Below are positions 53,534-62,224 of a stretch of 64,000 bases of DNA, piece after piece. A program made the translations under genes and the position numbers. Position 1 is the stretch's first letter. Every line of letters begins with the position of its first letter. Source of the stretch: JASLDZ01 sp964242895 (GTDB taxonomy: Bacteria > Pseudomonadota > Alphaproteobacteria > Caulobacterales > Caulobacteraceae); the NCBI GenBank assembly GCA_964242895.1, contig CAXTBN010000002.1, forward strand, positions 1-64,000, written 5' to 3'. The notes under the pieces were generated by a model that was given only the letters and a program-made list of their open reading frames with translations, was not told the origin of the DNA and did no database searches.

Positions 53534-53947
53534 TCAGCCCTGCGGCGAGCCGGCCGGCGGCGCGCCGCCCTGGCGGGCCGCGCGCATGGCCTGCATGGAG
53601 CCTCGGCACCCGTCGGACAGCTCCGAGGCGTGCTGGCGGAGGCACTGCATCCGTCCACCGCCGCCACCGCCTCCGCCCTGGGTCGAGCCACCGGCCGGGG
53701 TGTCGGCGCAGAGCTTGGCGAAGTCGGCCGCGCACGCCTGCATCATGGCCTGGCGCGCCTGCCGCATCTCCGGCGACATGTTCATGCGGCCGTAGCGGCC
53801 CGCCCCGGCGACGTCCCCGCTCACCGTCGGCGGCGTGCCCGTCGAGGGCGCGGTCGAGGCGGGAGGCAGCGGCGCGTCCTGCGCGGACTGGGCGAGGGCG
53901 GCGGCCGGCGCGAGCAGGGCGGCGGCGAGGAGCAGCGGACGGAGCAT
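53534..53947 (-). CDS. Secreted cysteine-rich repeat protein
   Basis: A 137-aa exported protein with a signal peptide (about 1-19, ending AALA). The mature C-terminal half carries one cysteine-rich repeat, QACAADFAKLCADTPAGG and RMQCLRQHASELSDGCRGSM, the four-cysteine pattern of the GLG1-like repeat found in small bacterial secreted proteins. A run of eight glycines splits the repeat. The function is unknown. Confidence 0.8.
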   Translation of the reverse strand: MLRPLLLAAALLAPAAALAQSAQDAPLPPASTAPSTGTPPTVSGDVAGAGRYGRMNMSPEMRQARQAMMQACAADFAKLCADTPAGGSTQGGGGGGGGRMQCLRQHASELSDGCRGSMQAMRAARQGGAPPAGSPQG

Positions 53948-54059
53948 GGAGGGTCTCGGCGCGCCGGAAGCGGCGTCGGGCGGCAGCCTGGCCGCGGGAC
54001 CGCGGCGGGAGCGTGGCGGAGACTTTGGCGGACCCGCAACGCAGGCCTAGAGAGCGCCC

Positions 54060-55184
54060 GTGCCCGTCTCCGTCCGCACCGCCTACGCCGAGCGGGTCGC
54101 CTCCGGCGCCATCGCCGCCGACCCCGCCCAGTCCGCCGCCGTGGACGCCCTCTCGCGGCTGGAGGGCGAGCTGAACGCCCTGTCCGAGCCGGGGTTCTCG
54201 TTCCCCTTCCTGCATCGCAGGCGCGAGGCGCCGCGGGGCGTGTACCTTTGGGGGCCGGTGGGGCGCGGCAAGTCCATGCTGATGGACCTCTTCTTCGACT
54301 CCGCCCCGGTCGCGGCGAAGCGTCGCGTGCACTTCCACGCCTTCATGGCCGAGGTGCACGGCCTGATCGCCGCCTGGCGGGCGGGCGATGCGGCGGCGCG
54401 ACGGGCCCGCTTCGGCGAGGCGAAGGGCGACGACCCGATCGCGCCCACCGCCGGGGTGATCGCCGCCGGCGCACGCCTGCTGTGCTTCGACGAGCTGCAG
54501 GTGACCGACATCGCCGACGCCATGATCCTGGGCCGGCTGTTCGAGGCGCTGTTCGCGCGCGGAGTGACGGTGGTGGCCACCAGCAACCGACCGCCGGAGG
54601 ACCTCTACAAGGACGGGATCAACCGCGGGCTGTTCCTGCCCTTCATCGCGCTCCTGCGCGCCCGGCTGGAGGTGACGCCCGTCGCGGGCGCGACCGATTT
54701 CCGCCTGGAGCGCCTGCGCGGCTCGCCCGTCTGGTTCCAGCCGCTGCACGGCCCCGGCGCCGCCGCCTTCGACGCCCTGTGGCGCCGCCTGCTCGACGGC
54801 GCGGAGGAGACGGGCGCGACCCTCGAGGTGCAGGGCCGGTGCACGACTTTTCCCCGCGCGGCCGGCGGCTTGGTGCGCGCCGCCTTCGCCAGCCTGTGCG
54901 GCCAGGCGCTCGGCGCGTCCGACTACCTGGCGCTGGCCGCGCGCTTCCCCACCGTGTTCCTGGAGGGCCTGCCCGTGCTCGGCCCGCAGATGCGCAACGA
55001 GGCGCGCCGACTCGTGACCCTGGTGGACGCGCTCTACGAGAGCCGCACCAGGCTGGTGGTGCTCGCCGCGGCCGAGCCCGCCGCCCTCTACCCGGCCGGC
55101 GACGGGGCGTTCGAGTTCGAGCGCACGGCCAGTCGCCTGGAGGAGATGCGCTCGGCGAGTTGGGTGGAGGCGGGAGACCGGTAG
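54060..55184 (+). CDS. zapE: Cell division protein ZapE (AFG1-like ATPase)
   Basis: A 374-aa AAA-family ATPase. In E. coli ZapE acts on the Z-ring; its mitochondrial relative AFG1/LACE1 handles respiratory proteins. Walker A is GVYLWGPVGRGKSMLMDLFF, followed by KRRVHFHAFMAEVHG and Walker B-like LLCFDELQVTDIADAMIL, with sensor VVATSNRPPEDLYKDGINRG. The N-terminal D-P-A-Q-S-A-A-V-D pattern is conserved. GTG start. In alphaproteobacteria zapE often sits next to succinate or malate dehydrogenase genes; here it precedes ubiE. Confidence 0.95.
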   Translation: MPVSVRTAYAERVASGAIAADPAQSAAVDALSRLEGELNALSEPGFSFPFLHRRREAPRGVYLWGPVGRGKSMLMDLFFDSAPVAAKRRVHFHAFMAEVHGLIAAWRAGDAAARRARFGEAKGDDPIAPTAGVIAAGARLLCFDELQVTDIADAMILGRLFEALFARGVTVVATSNRPPEDLYKDGINRGLFLPFIALLRARLEVTPVAGATDFRLERLRGSPVWFQPLHGPGAAAFDALWRRLLDGAEETGATLEVQGRCTTFPRAAGGLVRAAFASLCGQALGASDYLALAARFPTVFLEGLPVLGPQMRNEARRLVTLVDALYESRTRLVVLAAAEPAALYPAGDGAFEFERTASRLEEMRSASWVEAGDR

Positions 55185-55200
55185 TGCTACCCGCTGCGTC

Positions 55201-55971
55201 ATGAGCGAGCGCGCCACCTTCGGCTTCCGCGACGTGGACCCGGACGCCAAGCCCGGCCTCGTGCGCGGCGTGTTCGACCGCGTGGCCGGCCGCTACGACC
55301 TGATGAACGACCTGATGAGCGCGGGCGTCCACCGGGCGTGGAAGGACGCCACCGCTGCGCGGATCAACCCGCAGCCCGGCGAGGTGGTCGTCGACTGCGC
55401 GGGCGGCACAGGCGACGTCGCGCGGCGGCTGGTGAAGCTCGCCCGCGCCGCCCAGGCGCGCCGCGGCGGTGCCCCGCTCGCCGTGCACGTGGTCGACTAC
55501 AACGCCGAGATGATCGGGGCCGGCCGCGCCAGGTCGGAGCGTGACGGGGGCGGCGAGCCCGAGATCGACTGGACGGTCGGCGACGCCCAGCGCCTGCCGC
55601 TGCCGGACGGGAGCGCCGACGCCTACGTGATCGCCTTCGGCATCCGCAACGTCACGCGGATCAAGGCGGCGCTCACCGAGGCGCGACGCGTGCTGAAGCC
55701 TGGTGGGCGCTTCGCCTGCCTGGAGTTCTCCCGCCCCGTCACCGGCGCGCTCCGCCGCGCGTACGACGCCTACAGCTTCAACGTGATCCCGGCGATCGGC
55801 GATGCGGTGGCGCACGACCGCGAGAGCTACCAGTACCTCGTCGAGTCGATCCGCCGCTTCCCCGACCAGCGCCGCTTCGCCGCGATGATCGAGGCGGCCG
55901 GCTTCTCGCGCGTCGGCTGGACGGACTTCTCCGGCGGGGTCGCCGCCCTGCACACGGGCTGGGCGCTCTGA
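55201..55971 (+). CDS. ubiE: Ubiquinone/menaquinone C-methyltransferase UbiE
   Basis: A 256-aa SAM-dependent methyltransferase for the C-methylation step of ubiquinone synthesis. Family motifs are GFRDVDPDAKPGLVRGVFD, VAGRYDLMNDLMSAGVHRAW, VVVDCAGGTGDVARRL (motif I), WTVGDAQRLPLPDGSADAYV, IAFGIRNVTRIKAALTEARR and RVLKPGGRFACLEFSRPV. No menaquinone genes are seen, so the ubiquinone role is more likely. Its stop overlaps the probable CTG start of ubiB. Confidence 0.96.
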   Translation: MSERATFGFRDVDPDAKPGLVRGVFDRVAGRYDLMNDLMSAGVHRAWKDATAARINPQPGEVVVDCAGGTGDVARRLVKLARAAQARRGGAPLAVHVVDYNAEMIGAGRARSERDGGGEPEIDWTVGDAQRLPLPDGSADAYVIAFGIRNVTRIKAALTEARRVLKPGGRFACLEFSRPVTGALRRAYDAYSFNVIPAIGDAVAHDRESYQYLVESIRRFPDQRRFAAMIEAAGFSRVGWTDFSGGVAALHTGWAL

Positions 55972-57458
55972 GCGCCTGGCTGCGCCTGGTCGCCGCCGGC
56001 TGGGTGCTGTCGGCGCACGACGCGCTGCTGCCGCGCGAGTTCGCAGGGCTGGCGCCCGCGCCGGCGCGCTGGGCGGCGGCGCTGCTGCGGCTGGTCACCG
56101 GCGGCTTCGCCGCGTCCGGCCGGCCCGGCGAACGGCTGGCGCGCGCGTTTGAAAAGCTCGGCCCGGCGGCGATCAAGCTCGGCCAGCTCCTCTCCACCCG
56201 CGCCGACGTGTTCGGCGAGGCCTTCGCCGCCGACCTCGCCGGGCTGAAGGACAAACTGCCGCCCTTCCCGCGGGCCGTGGCGGAGGCGGAGGTCGTCGCC
56301 AGCCTCGGCCGCCCGCTCGCCTCGCTGTTCGCCAGCTTCGAGCCGCCCGTCGCCGCCGCATCCCTCGCCCAGGCGCACCCCGCGACCCTGCACGACGGCC
56401 GCCGCGTGGCGGTGAAGGTGCTGCGTCCCGGGATCGAGCGGCGCGTCGCCCGCGACACGGCCGCCATGCGCTTGGCCGCCCGCCTGGGCGAGGCCTGGGT
56501 CCCGCTCTCCCGCCGGTTGGAGCCGGTGCAGGCGGTCGCGGCGGTGGCGCGCTCGATGACGCTCGAGCTCGACCTGCGCCTGGAGGCCGCCGCCGCCAGC
56601 GAACTCGGCGAGGCCATGGCCGAGCAGCCCTACATGCGCGCGCCGGCGGTGGTGTGGGAGGGCGTGGGCCGCCGCGTGCTGACGCTGGAGTGGGCCCCCG
56701 GACGCCCGCTCACCGACCCCGCCGTGCTGGACGATCCGGCGCTGGACCGCCCCGCCCTCGCCTCCGGCCTGATCCGCGCCTTCCTGCATGGCGCGTTGGA
56801 CCACGGCGCCTTCCATGCGGACCTGCACGAAGGCAACCTGTTCGTGGAGGCGCCCTCGCGCCTGACGGCGGTCGACTTCGGCATCGTCGGCCGCCTGGGC
56901 CGGCCCGAGCGGCGTTTCCTGGCCGAGATCCTGTGGGGCTTCCTGCGTCGCGACTACCGCCGCGTGGCCGAGGTGCACTTCGAGGCCGGCTACGTGCCCG
57001 CCGCCGCCGGCGTGGACGACTTCGCCCAGGCGCTGCGCGCGGTGGGCGAGCCCATCTTCGGCCGGGCGGCGCGCGAAGTCTCCATGGGCCGGCTGCTCGG
57101 CCAGCTGTTCGAGATCACCGCCCTGTTCGACATGCACCTGCGGCCCGAGCTGGTGCTGCTGCAGAAGACCATGGTCACCGTGGAGGGCGTGGCCCGACGC
57201 CTCGACCCGGACAGCGACATCTGGGAGGCCGCCCGCCCCGTGGTGCAGGCCTGGGTCGCCCGCGAGCTCTCGCCGGCCGCCCGCGCCGCCGACCTCGCCC
57301 GCCGCGGCCTCGCGGTGCTGGAGCGGCTGGAGCGGCGCGCCTCCGCGCCCGACACGGTGCTGGTGGCCGAGCGCTCCGGCGGCGCACTGGCGGGCTTCGC
57401 CGTCGGGACGGCGCTGGCGGCGCTGGCGGTCGCCCTCTGGGTGCTGGCGCGTCGCTGA
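55968..57458 (+). CDS. ubiB: Ubiquinone biosynthesis kinase-like protein UbiB (CTG start likely)
   Basis: A 496-aa ADCK/ABC1-family atypical kinase needed for ubiquinone synthesis at the inner membrane. The KxGQ motif is AAIKLGQLLSTRADVFGEAF, the nucleotide loop lies in SLAQAHPATLHDGRRVAVKV, with LELDLRLEAAAASELGEAM, FHADLHEGNLFV (catalytic loop) and LTAVDFGIVGRLG (DFG). A C-terminal hydrophobic segment anchors it. The family N-terminus (xxxWLRLIRAGxVL) is matched only if translation begins at the CTG forming CTGA with the ubiE stop. The first GTG would lose 12 residues. Confidence 0.93.
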   Translation: MSAWLRLVAAGWVLSAHDALLPREFAGLAPAPARWAAALLRLVTGGFAASGRPGERLARAFEKLGPAAIKLGQLLSTRADVFGEAFAADLAGLKDKLPPFPRAVAEAEVVASLGRPLASLFASFEPPVAAASLAQAHPATLHDGRRVAVKVLRPGIERRVARDTAAMRLAARLGEAWVPLSRRLEPVQAVAAVARSMTLELDLRLEAAAASELGEAMAEQPYMRAPAVVWEGVGRRVLTLEWAPGRPLTDPAVLDDPALDRPALASGLIRAFLHGALDHGAFHADLHEGNLFVEAPSRLTAVDFGIVGRLGRPERRFLAEILWGFLRRDYRRVAEVHFEAGYVPAAAGVDDFAQALRAVGEPIFGRAAREVSMGRLLGQLFEITALFDMHLRPELVLLQKTMVTVEGVARRLDPDSDIWEAARPVVQAWVARELSPAARAADLARRGLAVLERLERRASAPDTVLVAERSGGALAGFAVGTALAALAVALWVLARR

Positions 57459-57525
57459 GCCGCACAAGCGGGTTCCCCGCGCCCCCGGCGTGCTCTAGCG
57501 TGGCCTTATCCCCAAGGAGCTTCTC

Positions 57526-57861
57526 ATGCGCGTCCTCGTCCTCGTCGCCGCCTTCGCTCTCGCGGGGTCCGCCGCCCTCGCCCAGACGCCCGCCCCGGCC
57601 AAGACCGCTCCCGCCAAGACGACGGCGATGAAGGCGCCCCCCGCGAAGGGCGCTGCGATGATGACGGTGCCCGCCATGAGCACGGCGCCGATGGCGAAGC
57701 CCGCGCCGATGGCCAAGGCGGCCAAGCCGCCGATGACGCCCGACCAGAAGACCGCCATCAGCAAGGACTGCTCGACGCAGGCGGACGCGCAGAAGCTCCA
57801 CGGCAAGGCGCGCGAGACCTTCCGCAGCCACTGCAAGTCGGCCGCCCGCGCAAAGGCCTGA
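57526..57861 (+). CDS. PsiF-repeat secreted protein
   Basis: A 111-aa exported protein with a signal peptide (about 1-20, ending AALA). A low-complexity middle rich in A, K, P, M and T leads to a C-terminal PsiF-like motif (SKDCSTQADAQKLHGKARET, then FRSHCKSAARAKA) with its two cysteines. E. coli PsiF is induced by phosphate starvation, but its function is unknown. AAGGAG precedes the start. It is followed 14 bp later by the M42 peptidase gene. Confidence 0.82.
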   Translation: MRVLVLVAAFALAGSAALAQTPAPAKTAPAKTTAMKAPPAKGAAMMTVPAMSTAPMAKPAPMAKAAKPPMTPDQKTAISKDCSTQADAQKLHGKARETFRSHCKSAARAKA

Positions 57862-57875
57862 TCCTGCATCCCGCC

Positions 57876-59015
57876 ATGCGCCTCCTCGTCGCCGCCCTCC
57901 TCCCGGCGCTCCTGCTGGCCGCGCCCGCCGTCGCGCAGGACCGCGCGAAGGCGCTGCTGCGCGAGCTGTCGGAGGCCGCCGGTCCCTCGGGCTTCGAGGA
58001 GCCCGTGCGCGCGCTGGTGGTGCGCGAGATGAAGCCGCTCGCCGACGGGCTGACCTACGACGGCCTGGGCTCGGTGATCGCGCGGCAGGGCGCGAGCGGC
58101 CCGCGCGTCATGCTCGACGCGCACATGGACGAGCTGGGCGGGATGGTGCGCCGGGTCACGCCCACCGGATTCCTGTCCATGCAGATGCTGGGCGGCTGGC
58201 TCGACCAGGCTCTGCCCGACCAGCGCTGGGTCATCATCGGCTCCAAGGGTCCGGTGCGCGCGGTGACGGGCATCCGCGACATCCACGTCGTCCCGCCGGA
58301 GGAGCGCACGCGCGTCTTCCCGCGTGAGAGCCTGTACCTCGACGTGGGCGCGCACGACGCGGCGGAGGTGGCGGCGCTCGGCCTGTCGCCGGGAGATCCC
58401 GTCGTGCCCGACAGTCCGTTCGAGGAGCTGGCGAGCGGCCGCTACCTCGGCAAGGCGTGGGACGACCGGGTGGGCTGCGCGGTGGTGATCGAGTCCATGC
58501 GGCGCCTCCGCGCCTCCGGCCACCCCAACCAGATCAGCTTCGTCATCACCACGCAGGAGGAGGTCGGCCTGCGCGGCGCCGAGAGCGCGGCGGCGGTGGT
58601 GAAACCCGACGTGGCCGTGGCCATCGAGGGCGGCATCACCGGCGACAGCCCCGGCCGCAGCCCGGAGGAGACGCAGGCCAGGCTGGGCGCCGGGCCGGGC
58701 ATCTTCCTCTACGACAGCTCGGCCCTGCCCAACCGCAAGCTCGCCGCGCTGGTGAAGTCGACCGCGGCGGCCAAGAACGTGCCCCTGCAGCTCGACCTCG
58801 TGCAGGGCTACGGCGACGATTCCGCGGAGATCCAGCGCTCCAACGGCGGCGTGCCGACGGTCAACCTCGTGGTCCCCGCCCGCTACACGCACGCCCACAA
58901 CGGCGTGATCGACCGGCGCGACTTCGACGGCATGGTGGAGCTGGTGGTCGCCCTGCTGCAGCGGCTCGACGCGGCCGAGGTGGCGCGCCTGCGCGACTTC
59001 ACGCCGGGCGGCTGA
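57876..59015 (+). CDS. M42-family metallo-aminopeptidase, exported
   Basis: A 379-aa co-catalytic zinc peptidase. Metal ligands are in RVMLDAHMDELGGMV (H, D), GKAWDDRVGCAVVIESMRRL (bridging D), ISFVITTQEEVGLRGAES (catalytic and ligand E) and RYTHAHNGVIDRRDF (H). It cleaves N-terminal residues from peptides. Unlike most M42 enzymes, which are cytosolic, it has a signal peptide (about 1-20, APAVAQ), so it should act in the periplasm. It closes with a strong terminator before carA. Confidence 0.9.
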   Translation: MRLLVAALLPALLLAAPAVAQDRAKALLRELSEAAGPSGFEEPVRALVVREMKPLADGLTYDGLGSVIARQGASGPRVMLDAHMDELGGMVRRVTPTGFLSMQMLGGWLDQALPDQRWVIIGSKGPVRAVTGIRDIHVVPPEERTRVFPRESLYLDVGAHDAAEVAALGLSPGDPVVPDSPFEELASGRYLGKAWDDRVGCAVVIESMRRLRASGHPNQISFVITTQEEVGLRGAESAAAVVKPDVAVAIEGGITGDSPGRSPEETQARLGAGPGIFLYDSSALPNRKLAALVKSTAAAKNVPLQLDLVQGYGDDSAEIQRSNGGVPTVNLVVPARYTHAHNGVIDRRDFDGMVELVVALLQRLDAAEVARLRDFTPGG

Positions 59016-59059
59016 CCGTTTGACGCGGGCGCCCGAGCGCCCTAGGTCAGGTCGCCTCA

Positions 59060-59090
59060 GGCGGGCGGGGGCGACCCCGGCCCGCCTTTT
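59060..59090 (+). terminator. Intrinsic terminator between the M42 peptidase and carA
   Basis: The stem GGCGGG/CCCGCC encloses an inner GGGG/CCCC stem with one bulge and a CGA loop, followed by TTTT. It separates carA, whose own promoter must lie within the next ~30 bp or inside this region, from the upstream operon. Confidence 0.75.
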
Positions 59091-59117
59091 CCATGCCCGC
59101 CGCCCAGGAGCTCCGCC

Positions 59118-60335
59118 ATGGCCGACCTACCCGCAGGCGCGACCGGCGTCCTGGTGCTGGCCGACGGCGCGGTGATCCCCGGCTTCGGCGTGGGCGCGAC
59201 GGGCGAGGCCGTGGGGGAGGTGTGCTTCAACACCGCCATGACTGGCTACCAGGAGATCCTGACCGATCCGTCCTACATGGCGCAGATCGTCACCTTCACC
59301 TTCCCTCACATCGGCAACACCGGCGTGAACCTGGAGGACGTGGAGCAGTTCGGTCGCGAGCTGGGCCTGCCCGGCGCGCAGGGGTCGCTGGACGCCGGCT
59401 TCGGCGGCGCGCGCACCACGGCGCGCGGCGCCATCTTCCGCGACCTGCCGACCGACCCGGCCAACTATCGCGCCACCGGCCCGCTGCACGACTGGCTCGC
59501 CAGCCGCGGTGTCGTAGCCCTGGCGGGCGTGGACACCCGCGCCCTGACCCGGCGCATCCGCGAGCGGGGCATGCCGCACGGCGTGGTCGCCCACGCGCCA
59601 GACGGTCGCTTCGACCTCGACGCGCTCCTGGCCAAGGCGCGGGGGTGGGAGGGCATCGTCGGCATGGACCTCGCGCGCGAGGCCACCACGCTGCAGAGCT
59701 TCACCTTCGACGAGGGCCTGTGGAGCTGGCCGGGCGGCTACGCCGGGCCGCGCGAGACGCCGCGGTTCGAGGTCGCGGTGCTCGACTACGGCATCAAGCG
59801 CAACATCCTGCGCGCGCTCACCAGCATCGGCGCGCGCGCCACCGTGCTGCCCGCCTCCACCACGGCGGAGGAGGTGCTCGCGCGCAATCCCGACGGCGTG
59901 CTGCTCTCCAACGGCCCCGGCGACCCGGCCGCCACCGGCGAGTACGCCGTGCCGGAGATACAGGCCCTGGTGGAGTCGGGCGTGCCCGTGTTCGGCATCT
60001 GCCTCGGCCACCAGATGCTCGCCCGAGCGCTGGGCGCGAAGACCAGTAAGATGGACCAGGGCCACCACGGCGCGAACCACCCCGTGAAGGACCTGCAGAC
60101 CGGCCGCGTGGAGATCGTCAGCATGAACCACGGCTTCACCGTGGACCGCGACACCCTGCCCGAGCCGGTCCGCGAGACGCACGTCAGCCTGTTCGACGGC
60201 ACCAACGCCGGGCTCGCGCTCAAGGACCGGCCGGTGTTCAGCGTTCAGCACCACCCGGAGGCGAGCCCCGGGCCGACGGACAGCCTGTATCTCTTCGAGC
60301 GCTTCGCCGGCCTGATGGAGCGGACGAAGGCCTGA
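59118..60335 (+). CDS. carA: Carbamoyl-phosphate synthase small subunit
   Basis: A 405-aa glutamine amidotransferase that supplies ammonia to CarB. The N-terminal domain shows GEVCFNTAMTGYQEILTDPS, VTFTFPHIGNTGVN and LAGVDTRALTRRIRERG. The class I glutaminase has VAVLDYGIKRNILRAL, LLSNGPGDPAATGEY, VFGICLGHQMLARALG (nucleophile Cys) and FSVQHHPEASPGPTDSLYLF (His and Glu). AGGAG precedes the ATG. No pyrimidine attenuator was recognised upstream. carB is not adjacent but about 57 kb away in the window. Confidence 0.97.
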   Translation: MADLPAGATGVLVLADGAVIPGFGVGATGEAVGEVCFNTAMTGYQEILTDPSYMAQIVTFTFPHIGNTGVNLEDVEQFGRELGLPGAQGSLDAGFGGARTTARGAIFRDLPTDPANYRATGPLHDWLASRGVVALAGVDTRALTRRIRERGMPHGVVAHAPDGRFDLDALLAKARGWEGIVGMDLAREATTLQSFTFDEGLWSWPGGYAGPRETPRFEVAVLDYGIKRNILRALTSIGARATVLPASTTAEEVLARNPDGVLLSNGPGDPAATGEYAVPEIQALVESGVPVFGICLGHQMLARALGAKTSKMDQGHHGANHPVKDLQTGRVEIVSMNHGFTVDRDTLPEPVRETHVSLFDGTNAGLALKDRPVFSVQHHPEASPGPTDSLYLFERFAGLMERTKA

Positions 60336-60388
60336 CGCCTCCGGCCGCTCCGCGAAGGCGGGACGGCCGGCGCGCCCGGGAGGAGCGC

Positions 60389-60730
60389 CTACGCCTTGAC
60401 GGCGGTCAGGTGCTTGCTCAGCATCTTGTTCATCTCGAACATGCTGGCCGACTTCTGGCCGAACACCTTTTCGAGCTTGGCGTCCGCGTTGATCTGACGC
60501 CCGTCCTTGGCGTCCTGCAGCTTGTGCTTCTTGATGTATTCCCAGACCTTCTTGACCATCTCGCTGCGGGGCAGGTCGCCCTCGCCGATGATCGCGGCCA
60601 ACTCGGCCGACGGGGTCACGGGCGCGGTGATCCCGCCGCGCGCGCCGCCCACCGGCTTGTCGGTCGCCTTGACCTTCTTCTCCGCCACCGCGGTTTCGTC
60701 CTTGCCGCGCTTCACTGCCGTGCGAGCCAT
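60389..60730 (-). CDS. SWIB/MDM2-domain protein
   Basis: A 113-aa protein with a lysine-rich N-terminus (MARTAVKRGKDETAVAEKKV) and a SWIB domain (TPSAELAAIIGEGDLPRSEM, VKKVWEYIKKHKLQDAKDGR, NADAKLEKVFGQKSASMFEM). SWIB is best known in eukaryotic chromatin remodelers; small bacterial copies are found in Chlamydia and some proteobacteria, with a presumed nucleoid or topoisomerase-linked role. The start follows GGGAGA at a good distance; a longer frame upstream lacks similarity. Confidence 0.9.
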   Translation of the reverse strand: MARTAVKRGKDETAVAEKKVKATDKPVGGARGGITAPVTPSAELAAIIGEGDLPRSEMVKKVWEYIKKHKLQDAKDGRQINADAKLEKVFGQKSASMFEMNKMLSKHLTAVKA

Positions 60731-60889
60731 GATCGTCTCCCATGCGGCTCGCATGACCAGCAGCGAGCACCCCACGCCCCAACGCGCCTTCAGCCCTGGC
60801 GTTCGACGCCCGTCACCTTTCCAACGTTTCGAGCGCTCCGCCAAGCCCGAGGTGCGGCGGACGCCTGGGCGGCGCCCGCCGCACACCCG

Positions 60890-62224
60890 TCAAACGTCCA
60901 CCTTCAGCCGGGCCGGCTGTTCGGAGATCTCCAGAAGCTCGGCGTGCGGCATGACGCTGATGCGGCCGAAGTTCTCGATGAGCTCGCGGTAGTCCTTCGC
61001 GACCTTCCGCGGCTTGCGGTCCAGGTCGTACAGGCCGCAGGCATTCACGCGGCCGTTCTTCTGCGCGAGCTGCACGTCCCAGTCGACCTGATCGGTCAGG
61101 CTGTACCAGGTGAAGCCCAGCACGGGCACGCCGTCGTAGCGCATCCCGACCACGTTGACCCACTGCTTCCACAGCCACTGCGGCGCGAGGTCGGGGTCGA
61201 AGACGTTGGTCTCGGTGTGGAACACGGGCTTGCGGTAGCGCTGGTGATACTCGCGGGTGATCTGGCGCCAGCCGTAGATGTCCTCGCCGCCGATGAACTG
61301 GCCGTCCGGCTTCAGCACCTTCTCGTTCCGGCCGTAGTAGTCGGTGCCCATGACCTGATAGCCCGGTGGCTCGCCGCGCATGAACCACTCGTACTCCTCG
61401 CGGGTCAGGCCGTTGTCTTGCAGGAACAGCATGATGTCGGCGTCGGGCGGGTGGGCGTAGAGCAGGTCTAGCGACAGGAAGCGCAGCTTGTTGCTCAGCA
61501 CCACCCAGTCCGGCTGGGTCGGCAGGGCGGCGTGGACGCACTCGGCCGTCTCGCTCTGCACGATGATGCAGTCGGGCCTGCGCGCCGCGATCGCCTGGGC
61601 GCCCATGATGTTGGCCGCGACCGTGTTCTTGAGGGCGGTGACGAAGCTGCGGTCGTCCTTCTTCTGCTCGTTCCAGATGCCGTCGCGCGCGCTGTTGCGC
61701 ACGGTGACGTAGACCTCGTTCACAGGCGTCCACCAGCGCACCCAGGGGTAACGCTCGGCCACCTTGTCGCAGTAGTCGGCGAACAGCACGGGCAGGTCGG
61801 GGTTCTGGAAGTCGCCCCACGCATCGGGCAGGCCGAAGTGCATCAGGTCGAGGATCGGCTCGATCTTCAGCCGCCGCATCTCGGCCATGACCTCGTCGGC
61901 GAAGCTCCAGTCGAGACGGTCGCCTCCGCCGACGATGCGGTGCAGGGGCAGGCCGTAGCGCAGGGTGTTCAACCCCAGCTCCTTGACGAGCCCAAGGTCC
62001 TCGCGCCAGCGGGCGTAGTGGCCGCACTCCTCCAGGAGGTCGCGTCGCGTGCGGCCGTCGTCGATGGTCGGGTTGGAGCACTCGATGCCGGTGGCGAAGC
62101 GGAAGGCGTTGGTCGCCCCGTCCGGCAGGCCCGAGCCGTCCTGGCCGGAGCCGCCGCCGTGCTCGTCGCCCGCGTAGTCGCCGTCGCCGAAGCGGCGTTT
62201 CACGGCGTCGAGGAAGCTGGTCAT
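60890..62224 (-). CDS. GH1-like glycoside hydrolase (divergent)
   Basis: A 444-aa predicted (beta/alpha)8 barrel with family 1 glycosidase features: RFATGIECSNPTIDDGRTRR (the N-terminal F-x-x-G-x-E start), YARWREDLGLVKELGLNTLR, LDLMHFGLPDAWGDFQNPDL, RWWTPVNEVYVTVRNSARDG (acid/base glutamate in NEV instead of NEP) and KPVFHTETNVFDP (nucleophile region TETN instead of TENG). Both glutamates are present, but the substrate-binding residues differ from beta-glucosidases. No signal peptide. It is coupled by ATGA to the GMC oxidoreductase, so it may process a glycoside or derivative of the same pathway. Confidence 0.78.
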   Translation of the reverse strand: MTSFLDAVKRRFGDGDYAGDEHGGGSGQDGSGLPDGATNAFRFATGIECSNPTIDDGRTRRDLLEECGHYARWREDLGLVKELGLNTLRYGLPLHRIVGGGDRLDWSFADEVMAEMRRLKIEPILDLMHFGLPDAWGDFQNPDLPVLFADYCDKVAERYPWVRWWTPVNEVYVTVRNSARDGIWNEQKKDDRSFVTALKNTVAANIMGAQAIAARRPDCIIVQSETAECVHAALPTQPDWVVLSNKLRFLSLDLLYAHPPDADIMLFLQDNGLTREEYEWFMRGEPPGYQVMGTDYYGRNEKVLKPDGQFIGGEDIYGWRQITREYHQRYRKPVFHTETNVFDPDLAPQWLWKQWVNVVGMRYDGVPVLGFTWYSLTDQVDWDVQLAQKNGRVNACGLYDLDRKPRKVAKDYRELIENFGRISVMPHAELLEISEQPARLKVDV

